Shown here: positions 13,239-25,050 of the stretch, piece after piece
Layout of the letters: every line of letters begins with the position of its first letter
How positions within the stretch are numbered: the first letter of the stretch is position 1
DNA from: Ilex aquifolium
Taxonomy: Eukaryota; Streptophyta; Magnoliopsida; Aquifoliales; Aquifoliaceae
Direction: 5' to 3'
DNA length: 64,000 bases
NCBI GenBank assembly: GCA_951799425.1
Contig: OX637409.1
Location: 21,376,460-21,440,459, forward strand
Made by a program: the position numbers and the translations under genes
The notes under the pieces: model-generated
Databases searched by the model: none
Seen by the model: the letters and a program-made list of their open reading frames with translations, nothing else
What the model was told of the DNA's origin: nothing

Positions 13239-14980
13239 GATCTCATTCAAAGAGAAAACTAAAAATGGTGGAGACAGAAAAAGAGAGGATTTATTTATTT
13301 TTATTCATTCGAAGAATATATGAGGAACAAAATCTTGAAAGCATATGAATCTCCTTCAGGCCTCAATGAGGCAAAGATGAACATTCACTTGGAAAATTTC
13401 ATGAAATCTTATAAAATTTTTAACGAATAGCAACAACACAAATTCTCAATCATATATTTTTTTTTCTACTGTTAGGGGTGTTCAGACCAAGTTACGCACA
13501 TATCGACAAATCCCCTTCCCCAATCAAAGACTGGACAAATTCTCAATCATAACCCTAGCTCAATTGAATGTTATTGCATTGGAATTAATGGGTGACTCAT
13601 ATTCACTAAACTTAAAGTTCAAGGGCTAATGTTGTAACTCTACTGAGATTTTGATATAGTGAACCAACAATGCACAAGTATATATAATTTTTATCGATCC
13701 ACGTAAATATAATGTTTAAGTACTACAAATTCAAACAAATTTTCAAACCCTAGTTTGATTTTGCTAAAAAACCAAAAGCCCTATTATGTAAAAATTCGAA
13801 TAAAAACATGCATTTTAAGCCAACCAACTAGATTGAGATTTAACACTAGGATAATATGATTGGATGAAAAATAGAAGTAAAATTAATGACTAATTTTAAG
13901 TTTACACACAACCCATACATTAAGTTAGAAGTCCTTACAAAATAAACCCCTCACGTGCCGACTAGATTTTAGGTTCAATACATGTAAATATTTTTAATTA
14001 TCAAAGTCACAGTGTCCTTCCGCTCTTATATTATTTTAAATAACTATCTGTTCTAAAAGTTTAAGTTTTTAAAAAGATATAATTCAAGTATTTATGTTTC
14101 AACATTTTTTTCGTAAGCTAATCCACATTTTTTGTATCTATATCAATGGGCTATACCATCTTTTTAAAAATGTATAAAGTAAAGAAAACTATATCAGACA
14201 TTGTCCAAAAAGTTATTGAGTTAAACAAAGAGTAGTCACATAATAGGCGGATGGAAGGCCTATTATGGACCAATTATAAACCATAACTAGTAGTTCTGAT
14301 AAAACTTATCCATATCTATTTTGTCACAAGAATATGATAGCAAAATCTTATCATTAAACGATATGTGTAGATAAAGTGGTTAGACACCTTTGAAGAATGG
14401 GTGGATGAAAAGACACAACTATGAAAAATAAGAGTGATATATTTTATATCCTTTAAATGAGGGATCCTCTATTCCCTCTTTTGTGTTTGATAGGAGGAAT
14501 AGAAGGTAGGAATTATTGATTTTTTTTTGTATTTAGTATACCTGAAAACATGTGGAAGGAAGACAAAAATATAGATACATATTTTATAATTATATCTATG
14601 TGTGAAACTAATGTGTAAAGAATAAGTTATAATTAAATAGGATATAGCATATATTAAGGATTTAAAGATAAATAACATACAAATAAATCCAAATAACTGA
14701 CTTTTCATCCGCTTTTTCTCTCAGTTTTGTTTGCAGTGTCAAGGGGCAGGAGAAAATCATATCAATCCCATCTTTAAGCAGACAAGAATCAAGCAAACAA
14801 CAGACACTATAAAATACATCTTTGGATGTTTTTTAAGGAGAGATCATCAAATCTCCTCTTCTTCCTTAATTTATTGATAAACTAGGGGTGCTTCTACATG
14901 ATACTCATGTGCGTAATTACAAAAGAGTGAGATATAAATATATATATATAATAAGAATGTAAAAAAATACTAAAAGAATT
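13239..14980. other. intergenic DNA, one dispersed-repeat fragment
   Basis: No gene is supported. A copy of the dispersed repeat that also occurs at 17110, 40600 and (inverted) 42030 lies at about 13465-13525 (core 'gttcagaccaagttacgcac'). The rest is AT-rich spacer. Confidence 0.4.
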
Positions 14981-15158
14981 AAAGGTAGGAAAGTTATAGA
15001 TGATTATGGGGAGTTAAGGGATAATATAAATATTTCACGACTAAGACAACAAACCCCTCATCTCTCTTAAAGGTAGGACGAAGTTATAGATGATTATGAG
15101 AAGTTAAGGGATAATATAAATATTTCACGACGAAGACAACAAACCCCTCATCTGTCTT
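14981..15158. repeat. 88-bp tandem duplication
   Basis: The segment starting at aaaggtagga (14981) is repeated almost exactly from 15069, with only a few substitutions over about 88 bp (for example gactaagac versus gacgaagac). It is non-coding. The low divergence suggests a fairly recent local duplication. Confidence 0.9.
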
Positions 15159-15706
15159 GATTAATAGTATAGATCTAGGTATATATGTGTGTAGAGGTGC
15201 TGGAATTTGATTATACATTGCAATAGTAATAGATTAAAATCAAAAATGCAAAGAATAAGAGTATCTTAATGCGAAGTTGATAACAAAAATGCAGTAAACA
15301 CACCAGAGAAACAAACTTACACATGCTTGAAACATCGACCTACACTTATAATGTTTCATATATATCAACGAAGTAAAAGTAGTGTCATACTACCTGCATA
15401 GGTACAGAACCACAACACAATCTGATTATTCATATTTATTAAGCAAACAGATTAATTAAGAAGACAACAAGCAGCATAAGCAAAGTAGAATCTGACTTTC
15501 CATCAATCGCGACGTTCGGGACCTTCAAAAGCCCAAAAAATCGCATACGAGAGGAAAGAGATTCCTTTCCAATCGAAAAATGCCAAAGGATTAAGGTTGC
15601 CCTGTCTGCGAGAAACCGATCGAACACTGTCTCAACCAACTCCACCACCACCCATTGCTCCCATTTGAACCTTTTGAGCCACCTCCCGCCACCATGAACC
15701 GCTGTT

Positions 15707-15748
15707 AGAGCCACCCTGCCACTGCCAGTTCCCTGGCAGGGTGGCTCT
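15707..15748. repeat. GC-rich perfect 15-bp hairpin
   Basis: AGAGCCACCCTGCCA at 15707-15721 is followed by a 12-base spacer and then its exact reverse complement at 15734-15748. The stem is far richer in G+C than the surroundings. On the minus strand a 91-codon open frame at 15439-15714 ends beside it. It could be a fold-back end, a terminator-like structure or the trace of an inverted duplication; I cannot tell which. Confidence 0.8.
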
Positions 15749-16036
15749 ATTTCTAAGAGGAGGGATTCATTGGAGGGCTTGGAGTATTATGTATAAGGTT
15801 GGTTAGTATGTGTGTGTGATGGTCATGTCATGTGAGTGCAATATATGTAAGAGAGAGAGAGAGTGGAATGTGCTAGCTAGCTGCTGATTCCTTCGCACAT
15901 GGGGTTTGCAAAGGACAGCATCTTCCAAAGGATATGCGGCGACCACCTCCACTGCTCCACATTTGATGACAACACCTTTAGTCCTTTTCTTTCATTGTCT
16001 TTGCCTGCCTCTATTTCTTTCTTAGCGATGCTATAG

Positions 16037-16189
16037 GAAACTTATTTGGGGATCTTATTTAGAAACCTAATGATGTGGCTTCAATAAAACTATTGGATTA
16101 GTTGTAAGTTCCAATGTTAGATGGAGCCCACAACTAATCCAATGATTGTACATCATTAAGTCCCTAAATAACGTCCCCAAATATAGTTC
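16037..16189. mobile_element. fold-back MITE, about 150 bp
   Basis: The left arm (gaaacttatttggggatctt ... attggattagttgt) pairs with the right arm (acaactaatccaatgatt ... ccccaaatatagttc) over about 60-65 bp per arm with a short centre. This is the shape of a plant MITE able to form a near-complete hairpin. Related 'ccaatga' phrases recur at 16255-16330, perhaps a decayed neighbour. No clear target duplication was identified. Confidence 0.65.
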
Positions 16190-16772
16190 AAATAACATTT
16201 CCCTTTCTTTATATTAGTACAACAACAATCTAATTCATTTGTTTAAATCAGTGGTTGTCATTGGATTAACACTGAATATACCATCTAATATTAACATGGT
16301 CCATTACTTATCCAATGATCCGTCACAAGTTATTACAACTTACCTGATCAGATCGTAACTTTTGAAACCATATCAATAAATTATATTTTGATACCAAAAA
16401 AACCCCACTCCTATTCTTATAACAACCATTTTGTAATTGCTCTTTTTTCTTTCTTTACTTTTTTTTTTTTCTGTCAGGCCTTCTTCAGTTTATCTTTGTC
16501 AGATAAAATAGAAGGGTATGGAAGATTGCGTAAGGCATTTGAAATAAGATTTGGATATTCTTGAGATGTCATGTAAGTAAAGTCCCTATTTTAATTTGGA
16601 GGATTGCTTTAGGAAAAGGCACAACACAGGTCATTTGGGCCAATAATACCTTATTCTAGTAAATCTGAGTTCAGCATTTGATCCCCACTACACATTTTTC
16701 AATTTTAATTTAAAGGCATCTGATGTCAAGGTTCAAGAAATCAACCACGGCTAATTAAAAATGGTTCATATT

Positions 16773-17088
16773 AACCAATTGGGTAGCTCAGTTGGCCAGA
16801 GTCTCTGGCTTCTCAGTGGGAGGTCAGCGGTTCGAAATCCCCTGGGCGCAAAAACGTGGCTGTTTGATAAGACAAGACCTCAGTTGCTTGAACGAACCGT
16901 ATTCAAGTCTTTGGTGTGGGTCTTGAATCCCCGGCGAAGCACAAGTCCTGACTTAAATGGTGTATGAATTGAGGGACCGGTTCATACACCCGGTCTTTGC
17001 CCTTGGTTCTACTCAGAGTCACGAGCCTGAGCGACATAAGTGCGCCTCTACTCGCTGAGGACTGGCCTTGGGATTTCCCGTACAGCGA
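16773..17088 (+). mobile_element. tRNA-derived SINE with 16-bp target-site duplication
   Basis: The 5' part has a pol III A box (TAGCTCAGTTGG, 16784-16795) and B box (GGTTCGAAATCC, 16829-16840) 33 bp apart, as in tRNA-derived SINEs. The 316 bp body is flanked by a perfect 16 bp direct repeat, aaaaatggttcatatt, at 16757-16772 and 17089-17104. The long A-rich duplication is typical of LINE-dependent priming. The perfect duplication points to a fairly recent insertion. A 68-codon frame across it is incidental. Confidence 0.9.
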
Positions 17089-17104
17089 AAAAATGGTTCA
17101 TATT

Positions 17105-17335
17105 GTTTTTTATTTTGTTCAACGGTCAGGAGTATTCGGGCTAGTTTACGCACATCTCGACTAATTCCCTCATCGGTCTGGTCAAAGATAGACCATCTAC
17201 GCTGGAACTAGGATATTCATATGAAATAAATCCCTCATGGTCTGATCTCAAGGGGATACTAAGGTTCAAATTTAGGACGTCTGAGTTAACAGCTCATTTT
17301 TATTACCACTTGAACTATCCTTAGGAGTTTTGGTT
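17105..17335 (+). repeat. copy of a dispersed repeat family
   Basis: After a T-rich lead comes 'ttcaacggtcaggagtattc' and 'tagtttacgcacatctcgac'. Near-identical phrases occur at about 11690-11745, 13465-13525, 40595-40660 and, inverted, about 41990-42040. The consistent 5' core suggests one end of a SINE-like or other retroposon family. This copy is the longest and starts at the downstream duplication of the SINE. Confidence 0.5.
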
Positions 17336-18172
17336 CAACTTGTTGGTTGTTTGGTTCTGGTGTAAAGAGCACAACCCTTCAATGCACTCCCACCTTCCAA
17401 TGTAATTTCGGTTCTGGTGTAAATCTTGTTGCTGTTGTTTTACTCTATTTTATGATTTCTACAATCAGTGACAACAAATATCACCAATCAAGATTTTCGA
17501 TCGATAGTTAATTTTTGATATGACATACAAAAAACTAAGTTTCGGTATAATAACCTTAGCCTTATGGCACATGGGTTTGACCTCACAACACCAAGAATGT
17601 CCCAAGGATAGACAGGTTGGTTAGGTTTTTATTTTGCATACATTAAGATTCGGAGTTTGATTCTCTTTTATGGTTTCTACCTAAGATTTATCTTAATAAT
17701 TTTTCGGGTGCAAGTCATTAAAAGAATTACATGTGTCCAATTAAAAGACTTGGTAAACAATTCAAAGGGAAAAACTTGGGATGCAAAGAAAGAACCATTA
17801 AAAGCAAGGAAATAACACATACTAATTCCAGGATATGGTTGCTTGGAACCGAGTTAAACATCGAAAAGGGAATAAAATCAGTCAATTCTATAGAAGCCGA
17901 AAACTAAAAAAGAAGCAATGGACCGAAGGCATCCTTACTCTCTATATGGTATATTCTTTGAAGCATATTGGAAATGCTGTGGGTGCATTGCCTACTTTTG
18001 CACTTTTTTTTTTTTTTTTGTTGTTTGGGGGGGGGGGGGGGGGGGGGGGGTGAGGAGAGAGAGAACAATGGACTGAAGCAAAGCACCAATGGGCCGTTTG
18101 GTAAGGGGGTATGGGGGGTTTGGCAAAATGGGTTTGGGGAAAATAGTGTAAAGGACCCCAAATCTCATGTTT
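17336..18172. other. intergenic DNA with 24-base G homopolymer
   Basis: No gene is supported. A run of 24 G occurs at 18027-18050, just after a T run at 18004-18019. Frames here translate to poly-Gly or poly-Pro and are artefacts. At about 18090, 'gggccgtttggtaag' and its partner near 27345-27380 ('ccaaaccccttccc ... aagcccc') may be the two ends of an older MITE that was split by the CACTA insertion. Confidence 0.5.
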
Positions 18173-18480
18173 CACTACAAGAAAAAAGACTTTTACCGGC
18201 GTTTAATAAATGCCGCTAAATGTAAATAAACGCTGCAAAATATTATTATTGACGTTTGTTGTTAATGCCTCCGAAACCTCCGTCGAAAAAATTACCGGTG
18301 TATAATTAAACGCCACAAAAATTAAAGTGACGTTTGCTAAATGCTGAAGCGACGCTTATTTAATCGACGACTTCATTGTAAAATTCTAGTTACCGGAGCT
18401 ATTTTACGGCGTTTATTTAAACGCCAGTAATTATTAGTTCTGAACAACTTTTTCCCGGCGTTTATTTGATAATTAATATT
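18173..18480. repeat. left CACTA subterminal repeat region
   Basis: It contains GGCGTTT/AAACGCC units in both orientations, for example near 18198, 18309 and 18457, and a palindromic pair GGCGTTT-ATTT-AAACGCC at 18408-18425. Such clustered motifs at both ends are transposase-binding sites in characterised En/Spm elements. Confidence 0.8.
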
Positions 18481-21400
18481 TTTTTTTTAATAAAACCCAG
18501 TTCATTTTTTTTTTTAATCAAAATAAAAAATTTTATTTATGAACAAAACAGAATTACAAGAAACAAAAAGAGAAAGACAAACCAATCTCCATAACAAGGA
18601 AACAGGAAGATAAACAAAACTGGCAACCCATAAAACAGCATGAATTCCACATAAAACAATAATACGACATAATATAGCATGAGTCAAACAGTAATTGCCA
18701 AAACTCAGAATATGGACAGGCATGAGTCTCAGTACAGGTGCTCCCAATAAGCCAACTCAAAGAAAATGCTTTTCTTCTTCCAATTGTAGCTTAGATGAGT
18801 CTCGTCATCTATACTAATAAGATAGAACCCATTTTGAATCTTTTTCCACTTTAAAATTTATCTTAATTTTAATTTATTTGGGAAAGCACAAGGACGGCTC
18901 AGATTAAATCCATTTTATATTCAAAGGCCCACATTTCATCTCACTTCTTCCATTTCAATCCAATGGCTTGCAATGCATCTCAACCCAAAAAAAAAATCCC
19001 GCCCATTTTGAACCCAAACACACGCCACCCCCAGTTAAACCCTCTGCCTCCTCTCTCTCTCTCTCTCTTTCTCTCTTTCTCATTTGCCATGGAACCATCC
19101 GCACAACCCTCCTCCTCGGCTCCTTCTCTCTGCCATAGAACTAGCAGCACAGCCCAGGTACACCTCCCTCTCTCTCTCTCTATCTCTCTCTACCTCTCTC
19201 TCTTTCACGACACACAGCAGACACAGATAACACACAAACACAACACAAATCTGTGTGTGATTTGTGTTTAGGTATGTTTAATTTGGGTGTTTTCAATTTT
19301 TTTTATAGTTATAGTTTTTGTAGTTTTCAATTTTTTTTATAGTTATAGTTATAATTTGAGGAAAGTTCGGTTGGGTACCTAAATGGATGGATACACCATA
19401 TGATTAAAGCTTACTATTGAATCACATGGATGGCAGTGAATTACCTACTCTATGAGCTGTTTTCAACGGAGGTTAGTGAATGAGGGATCAGTAATGACAC
19501 TTGGGTTGTTATTTCTTAATGATCAAAGGAGGCTGGTAGTCACTATCAGTCTTCAAAACTGGCTGATCAGTTTCAGTACTGATGTTAACTAACATATATT
19601 TACAACTTTTTATGTGAAGCCATCTCAGATTAATCACTTGAGGCATGGTGGAATTAGTGCAGAAAATACAAGCCTTTTCTTTACAGTTCTATATTTGACT
19701 AGATAAAATGCTTGATTATACATATAATGTTGTGGTATATGTGTGCATATCTTGAAAGTACTTTTTTCAGTTAGGCATAGCATGTTGTCGATAGCTTTCA
19801 TGATTACGTTATTTACTTATTTATATTTCTGTGAGATTGTTTGTTGGGTGGTATGTGATGAGCAAATGACCCTAACAATTGAGCATATTGTTTCAAATTT
19901 GAGAAGTGGTCACGTGAGAGTCTGACACACCTTAGAGGCAGAACTGCAGAGATGCAACCTTTAAGAAATATGAGGAAACATGATAATGGTGTAGAAGCTT
20001 TCAAAAATGCAGTGAGCAACTCTGTTCTAACAATTAAATGGAAGTGACCGTCAATCTCAAAGTTTAAATGGATCGTTGTGGAGGCTTTGATATTTAAACT
20101 TGAGTTTGTCGAAGTTTTTCCTTATCTTAAAAATCCCTTTTCGTTTGGGCTTACGTAAAAGTGTAAGAAACAGAATTTGGTTGCAGTCCTTGAAGTTACA
20201 CATTTTAGGGGAAGCTCCATTTGCTATTCCAAAGGGAGTTTAAGTAGCACACACGAAAAAAATTCGCCACTTACAACTTGGTTGTTTTTTGTACTATTGG
20301 TTTCCCATTTTTGTGTTTGGGGGAGGTTATATTTTGAAGAATCTGAATTTTTGGTATCTGTTTGTTATTACAGCTAATGAGGAAACTTAAAAGTTCGGCT
20401 AAGAGAGTGTGCGGATGATTTGGTGAAAGATCTTGCAGGTATGACCTATTATTAGTGCTGATTGTTCTCCATATTGCTTCTGTCAAATGAATTCATTTGA
20501 AAATACAAGCCTGCAGTTATTACATCCTATTTGGGTTTTAATATTTTGTTGGACATTTATTTGCCACTGAAATTGCAGCATTGCATTGAGTCTGGGCATT
20601 TGAAGGTTGGGCAACTCATGTAGTTGCGGTTATTGTTTTGAGCATGAGGACGCAGGGAAATTATTTGGTAAGTATAGAAATGTTCTAACTTTTTAATTGA
20701 CAATTTTTTTGAGTTCTATATTACCTTTACACGGGTCTAACGCTAGAATTTAGTGGAATGGTGGAGATATCAAGGTGGAATGGTGGCATGACAGGCCATG
20801 CTCATGGTAAAATTACTAGAGGGATTTATTTTGATAAAAGACCATTCTCTCTCTGTCTCACTCCCATGGGGGTTTCGAAACCCATAATAAATTTGGGTTT
20901 GTGGGTTTTGAACCTTGAGGTTAGAATTTCGATGTGGGTTTTTGGAATTTTGAACCTTGAGGTTAGAAATTAGCTGCCTAAAGTTTTGGGTTTTGTTGAA
21001 GTAGCAGTGGCAGCGGCTGAAAATGTTTGATTCGGTCATACAATGTTTTCATTGTTTCATTGTTGGGTTTGTGGAATTTCTGGAATTTCATTGTTGGGTT
21101 TGTGGATGATTCGGTCATAAAATGTTTTCATTGTTTCATTCGGTCATAGCAAATGATGTGGGTTTGTGGATTTTCTTCTCAAGTTTTGGGCTTGTGGATG
21201 GTTTCATTGTTTGATTCGGTCATGGCTACAAGCATTTCACGGTTTCATTGTTTAAAAGGGTACAAGCATTTCAGCCTTTCCAAGATCATTTTTTTGTGTT
21301 TTATATATATAACACAACCATTGTTTGATGAACATTTGAGCAAGAAAACTGATTTTCAAATTTTCTTTCCATCTTCCAAATGGTGCTAGATGGACTCTTA

Positions 21401-22108
21401 TGTAAGGCCACTTTGTGTTTGCGACTTTCTCCCTAGCAATTAGTTGTTTTGGGTTTACATGCTTTGAATTTGGTGTTGTCTTAGTGAATTTGTTGTTTGA
21501 GTTCTGTACTGATTGTTATGAATTTGAAATTTTTTTTTTTTTGGATTTTTTTTTTTTGGTGAGTTGCTTTAATGATTTTTACATTTGACATGGTTTTTAT
21601 AGGGCCCCTTAAGTTAGATTAATTTGAGTTTCAACACTGTCATGTGGCAATAGACCTTTATAGTATAAATTATTTTAGAGAAAAAATATTTTAGAGAAAA
21701 TTTATAAGATTTTAGAGAACATTTTAGACAAGCAATACATTTTGGTTTGTCTCATTCAATATTACTTATTTTTTTATCGTGTTATTCTGTGTATACCATT
21801 GAATTACTAAGGAACTATGATTTTTGGTTTTTTTATACCAGTTTTGTAGTTGAGAGTTTTAGTTTCTTAATCTTAATGTTGATTTGTAGCCTTTAAGCTT
21901 TTGTTATGAAATATAATTTGAATATTTTGTTGGGTCCTATTTTTTAAAACTCTAAATTTGTTTGAACATTCCATAATTTGAAGCATCGATCAATAGTGAA
22001 ACTTCAACCTTTCCCAGTAGTTTGAAGCATATTTTGATCTTATTTATAGCATACCTTTCAAGCTGTTAAATTCAAGATGCTATTGATCGAGCATATTACT
22101 CTAGAACA

Positions 22109-22400
22109 TCTATAATAATAAGATAGAACCACATTTGAATATTTAAAGTTTGATCAAAAAAAAAAAAAAACTCTAAAGTTGGGAAAGCACAAGAATGGCT
22201 TAGATTTAATCTACTTTTAATTTAATGGCCCAAATTTCATCTTCATTGTTCCAATTCAATCCAAAGGCTCACAATGCATCTCAAACAAAATTTATCCCGC
22301 CGAAACCTTTTGCACAGTGCCCAACTAAATTGTCTGACATAATCCCAACGTCTCTCTTCTTCTTCTTCTTCTTCTCTCTCTCTCTCCTCTTTGCGACCTC
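22109..22400 (+). mobile_element. second Helitron 5' terminus inside the nest
   Basis: TCTATAATAATAAGATAG, preceded by A, matches the 18808 end, and similarity continues for about 280 bp (gggaaagcacaag, ggcccaaatttcatct, ttccaattcaatccaaaggc, cacaatgcatctcaa) into a CT-rich leader-like stretch. The unit from here to 25067 would be a 2.96 kb Helitron. Whether 18808-22108 is a separate copy without its own 3' hairpin cannot be settled from one sequence. Confidence 0.75.
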
Positions 22401-22979
22401 TCTCTCTCTCTCACCCCTTATACATTTGTTTTCTTCATTTCAGCCATGAAATGTGGACCGTCACCCCTTATTCTTATACCAATTGTAGGTTGTGATCGGG
22501 GGATTATATGCAGAATTCTAATGCTTGCATTATGGTGTTTTGTATTAGCTTCTTTGATGTTGTAGTAATTGGAAGGAGACTATTGCGTTATTATGTAAAA
22601 ATTGATTTGGGTGGAAAATTGATCGTATAACCTAAATATACCAAGAAGCAGTTCAACTCAATTGTTATTTGTGGGTGTTATAATTTTTCTTATTAACATT
22701 TCCTGATATTCATCGTATTAAAGTAGTATTGTAGTATTTGAACTGTGGAGTTTGATAGAGAAATGATATTGTAGTTAAATTCATTTTCACTGCATGGCCT
22801 GACAATCTTAAAATGTGTTCTTAGGTGGATGTGTTGCTTATGTTTGATTGCATTTTTTAATATTGACTCTGCCAATGGGTGGTTGGCGTAATATGTTTGA
22901 TTGTATGCTTAGTGGCTTAGATATTGGATTTAGTTCTTTTTTTTTTACTTTACCAGTAGATTGATGTTTTGAAGTAGTG

Positions 22980-23041
22980 GCACTTGATAAATAATATGTT
23001 TATTGTACCCGCACTTGATAAATAATATGTTTATTGTACCC
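22980..23041. repeat. 31-bp perfect tandem duplication inside the Helitron
   Basis: A 31 bp unit beginning gcacttgataaataatatg occurs twice back to back (22980-23010, 23011-23041). A further partial and diverged unit follows. Non-coding. Confidence 0.9.
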
Positions 23042-24959
23042 GCACCTAATAAATAATCCCTACCATCAAATTTGCTTTGATTAAATTACTGCTACAAAAT
23101 TCTTCTTTATACTACCTCTCTAGAGGACACGGTGATGCATTTATTTCTACAGGAAAGTAATTGGTTCGAAATTGCTGCCACAAAATTTTGTAGATGTACG
23201 ACCCCTCTACGGACATAATTTTTGGTTTCAAAGAGTTACATGTGGTGAATTACACTGAATATATTATATTGTTGCTATTGCTACATACACACAACATCAA
23301 AATAACACACAAATTGGTTTGATAATTTTTGTGTTCATTTGAGTGTTTTTTCAAATAGGTTTGATAAGTTTTGTTATAGCTTGAATGTTATAGTTTAAAT
23401 GTTATAGTTTGGGTGTTTTGAATGTTAAATTGGTTTGAATGTTATTGCTCCATTGGTACATAAAAGTTGGTTAATTTCCAACTCTTCGTGGAATGATGGG
23501 TCGAGTTTTTTGATAAACATGTGTTTCTATTGTCATTAGGTTCAATTTGACGCGAATTGAAGGAAATATTTGCTATGGTTGAACTCAAGCGGCGATCACG
23601 TCCACTCGACACTCTCATGTCATGAGGTAATTTTTTATTTATTTTGAGAATAGCTAGGTTATTTATTTTTAGTGTCATACCACTTTGAATGTGATCTATT
23701 ATTTTTTGAAATCTATAAAGGTATACGGGTTTAAGAAACTTTAAGTTGATGTTGAAAGAACCCTATCATGAAAGGAATCCTCTTACCTTTGTTTTCCCAA
23801 TTTTTCCGTTACAAATTAGTTCCATTTTTTTTTCCTTCCATTTGTTTTATTGGGTTTAGACGATTGCTTATATGCTTATATTTTCTCGCATTTGCTTTAT
23901 TGGGTTTGCAATTCATATTTTTCAGCTTATGGGTGCTTTCTAAAATTAGATAGATTTTGAAAGAAATATGTATGACTACAAAGACCCTAGAATATTTAGT
24001 TAAGGCTATGTGAAGGGTTTGGATGGATGGGCGGTAGAGTATAGATTGAAGTGGAATTTGGAGATATATGGTAGGACCGGTAGTTCCAATGGAATCAATG
24101 GGCTTGAACCTATGAGTGAGGAAAAAGTTCATAAGGTGTATGCTTTTACAATTCTGCAGAGTTGTTTCCGTGTTAGTTTTAAGGCCGCATACTACATTTT
24201 TTGGTTAAATAGTGGTATACCACATTATCCACATTCATATGCTTCATACTCTTAAACAAATTTACTAAATCATCTTGAGCAGAGACATTAAATATTTGTG
24301 GATGTGAAGCATTATACTAGAATTATGATCATTTCCATACTTCATTCATCCCAACTTTAGCAATTGGATTGATATTCATTTATTTTTTTCCTTTTCTTTT
24401 TGTCCGGTTTAGTGTCCTATGAATATGACTAATTCATTTTCTTTCCTGTCTTCAGGTTGATTTAGTCACACAAAGTTGTAGTTGCTTTGATAGCTTGATC
24501 AATGCATGGCTGGACTGTAATTCCTTTTCATAACCAAGGCATCTTATATCGTTAATTTTTGGAGATGACTTTGTTGAAATTATTTGAAAAATAGTAAGCC
24601 CATATTGATTTAAAGTTATCTGCAATTCGATCAATACTTGAATGGGGTTAACTTATTTTAATGCACTCTCATTTTTTCTCATTGGTGATATTTTTGCATT
24701 GCATACTGTTTTTAGGCACATATATTTAGCTAGGTAAATTGTTATGTTGGTAAATTGTTGTTTTAAGGAAGGACTATGACATGAATGGTTAATATTATAG
24801 TGTTGATTTGGGTATGATTATGAGATATATAATCTTTGCATACAGGTTGAGATTTTTCTAGGCTACTATTTTTAGAGGAAATTATGGCGATTTTTTTTTA
24901 GAAAAATAGCGAAGACCAGATTGATTTCAATTTCTTTAATTGAAGCAAATGAAAGAAAA

Positions 24960-25050
24960 ATTGTTTCAAATTAACAGTGTTTTTTAAGTTGTAACGTGCC
25001 TAAAATTGTTTCAAATTGACAGTGTTTTTTAAGTTGTAAAGTGCCTTTAG
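24960..25050 (+). repeat. about 45-bp direct duplication at the Helitron 3' end
   Basis: The stretch attgtttcaaattaacag ... gtgcctaaa at about 24960-25004 is repeated from 25005 with few changes. The second copy leads into the terminal hairpin, the first has only half of it (GTGCCTAAA). This could be a duplicated or remade Helitron terminator. Confidence 0.75.

Noticed and set aside
15439..15714. 91-codon minus-strand frame as a gene
   Set aside because: No recognisable domain, no promoter signals that I trust, and it ends at a hairpin; mentioned only as context.
15716..15741. Similarity of 'ctgccactgccagttccctg' and the following bases to plant miR408
   Set aside because: The match needs an insertion and mismatches, the hairpin loop is only 12 bases, and no partner resembling the miR408 5p arm is present at normal spacing. 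Coincidence is more likely.
16761..16967. 68-codon frame
   Set aside because: Lies across the SINE; the pol III boxes and target duplication explain the sequence.
17835..18219. Frames encoding Gly-rich or Pro-rich peptides
   Set aside because: Produced by the G homopolymer at 18027-18050.
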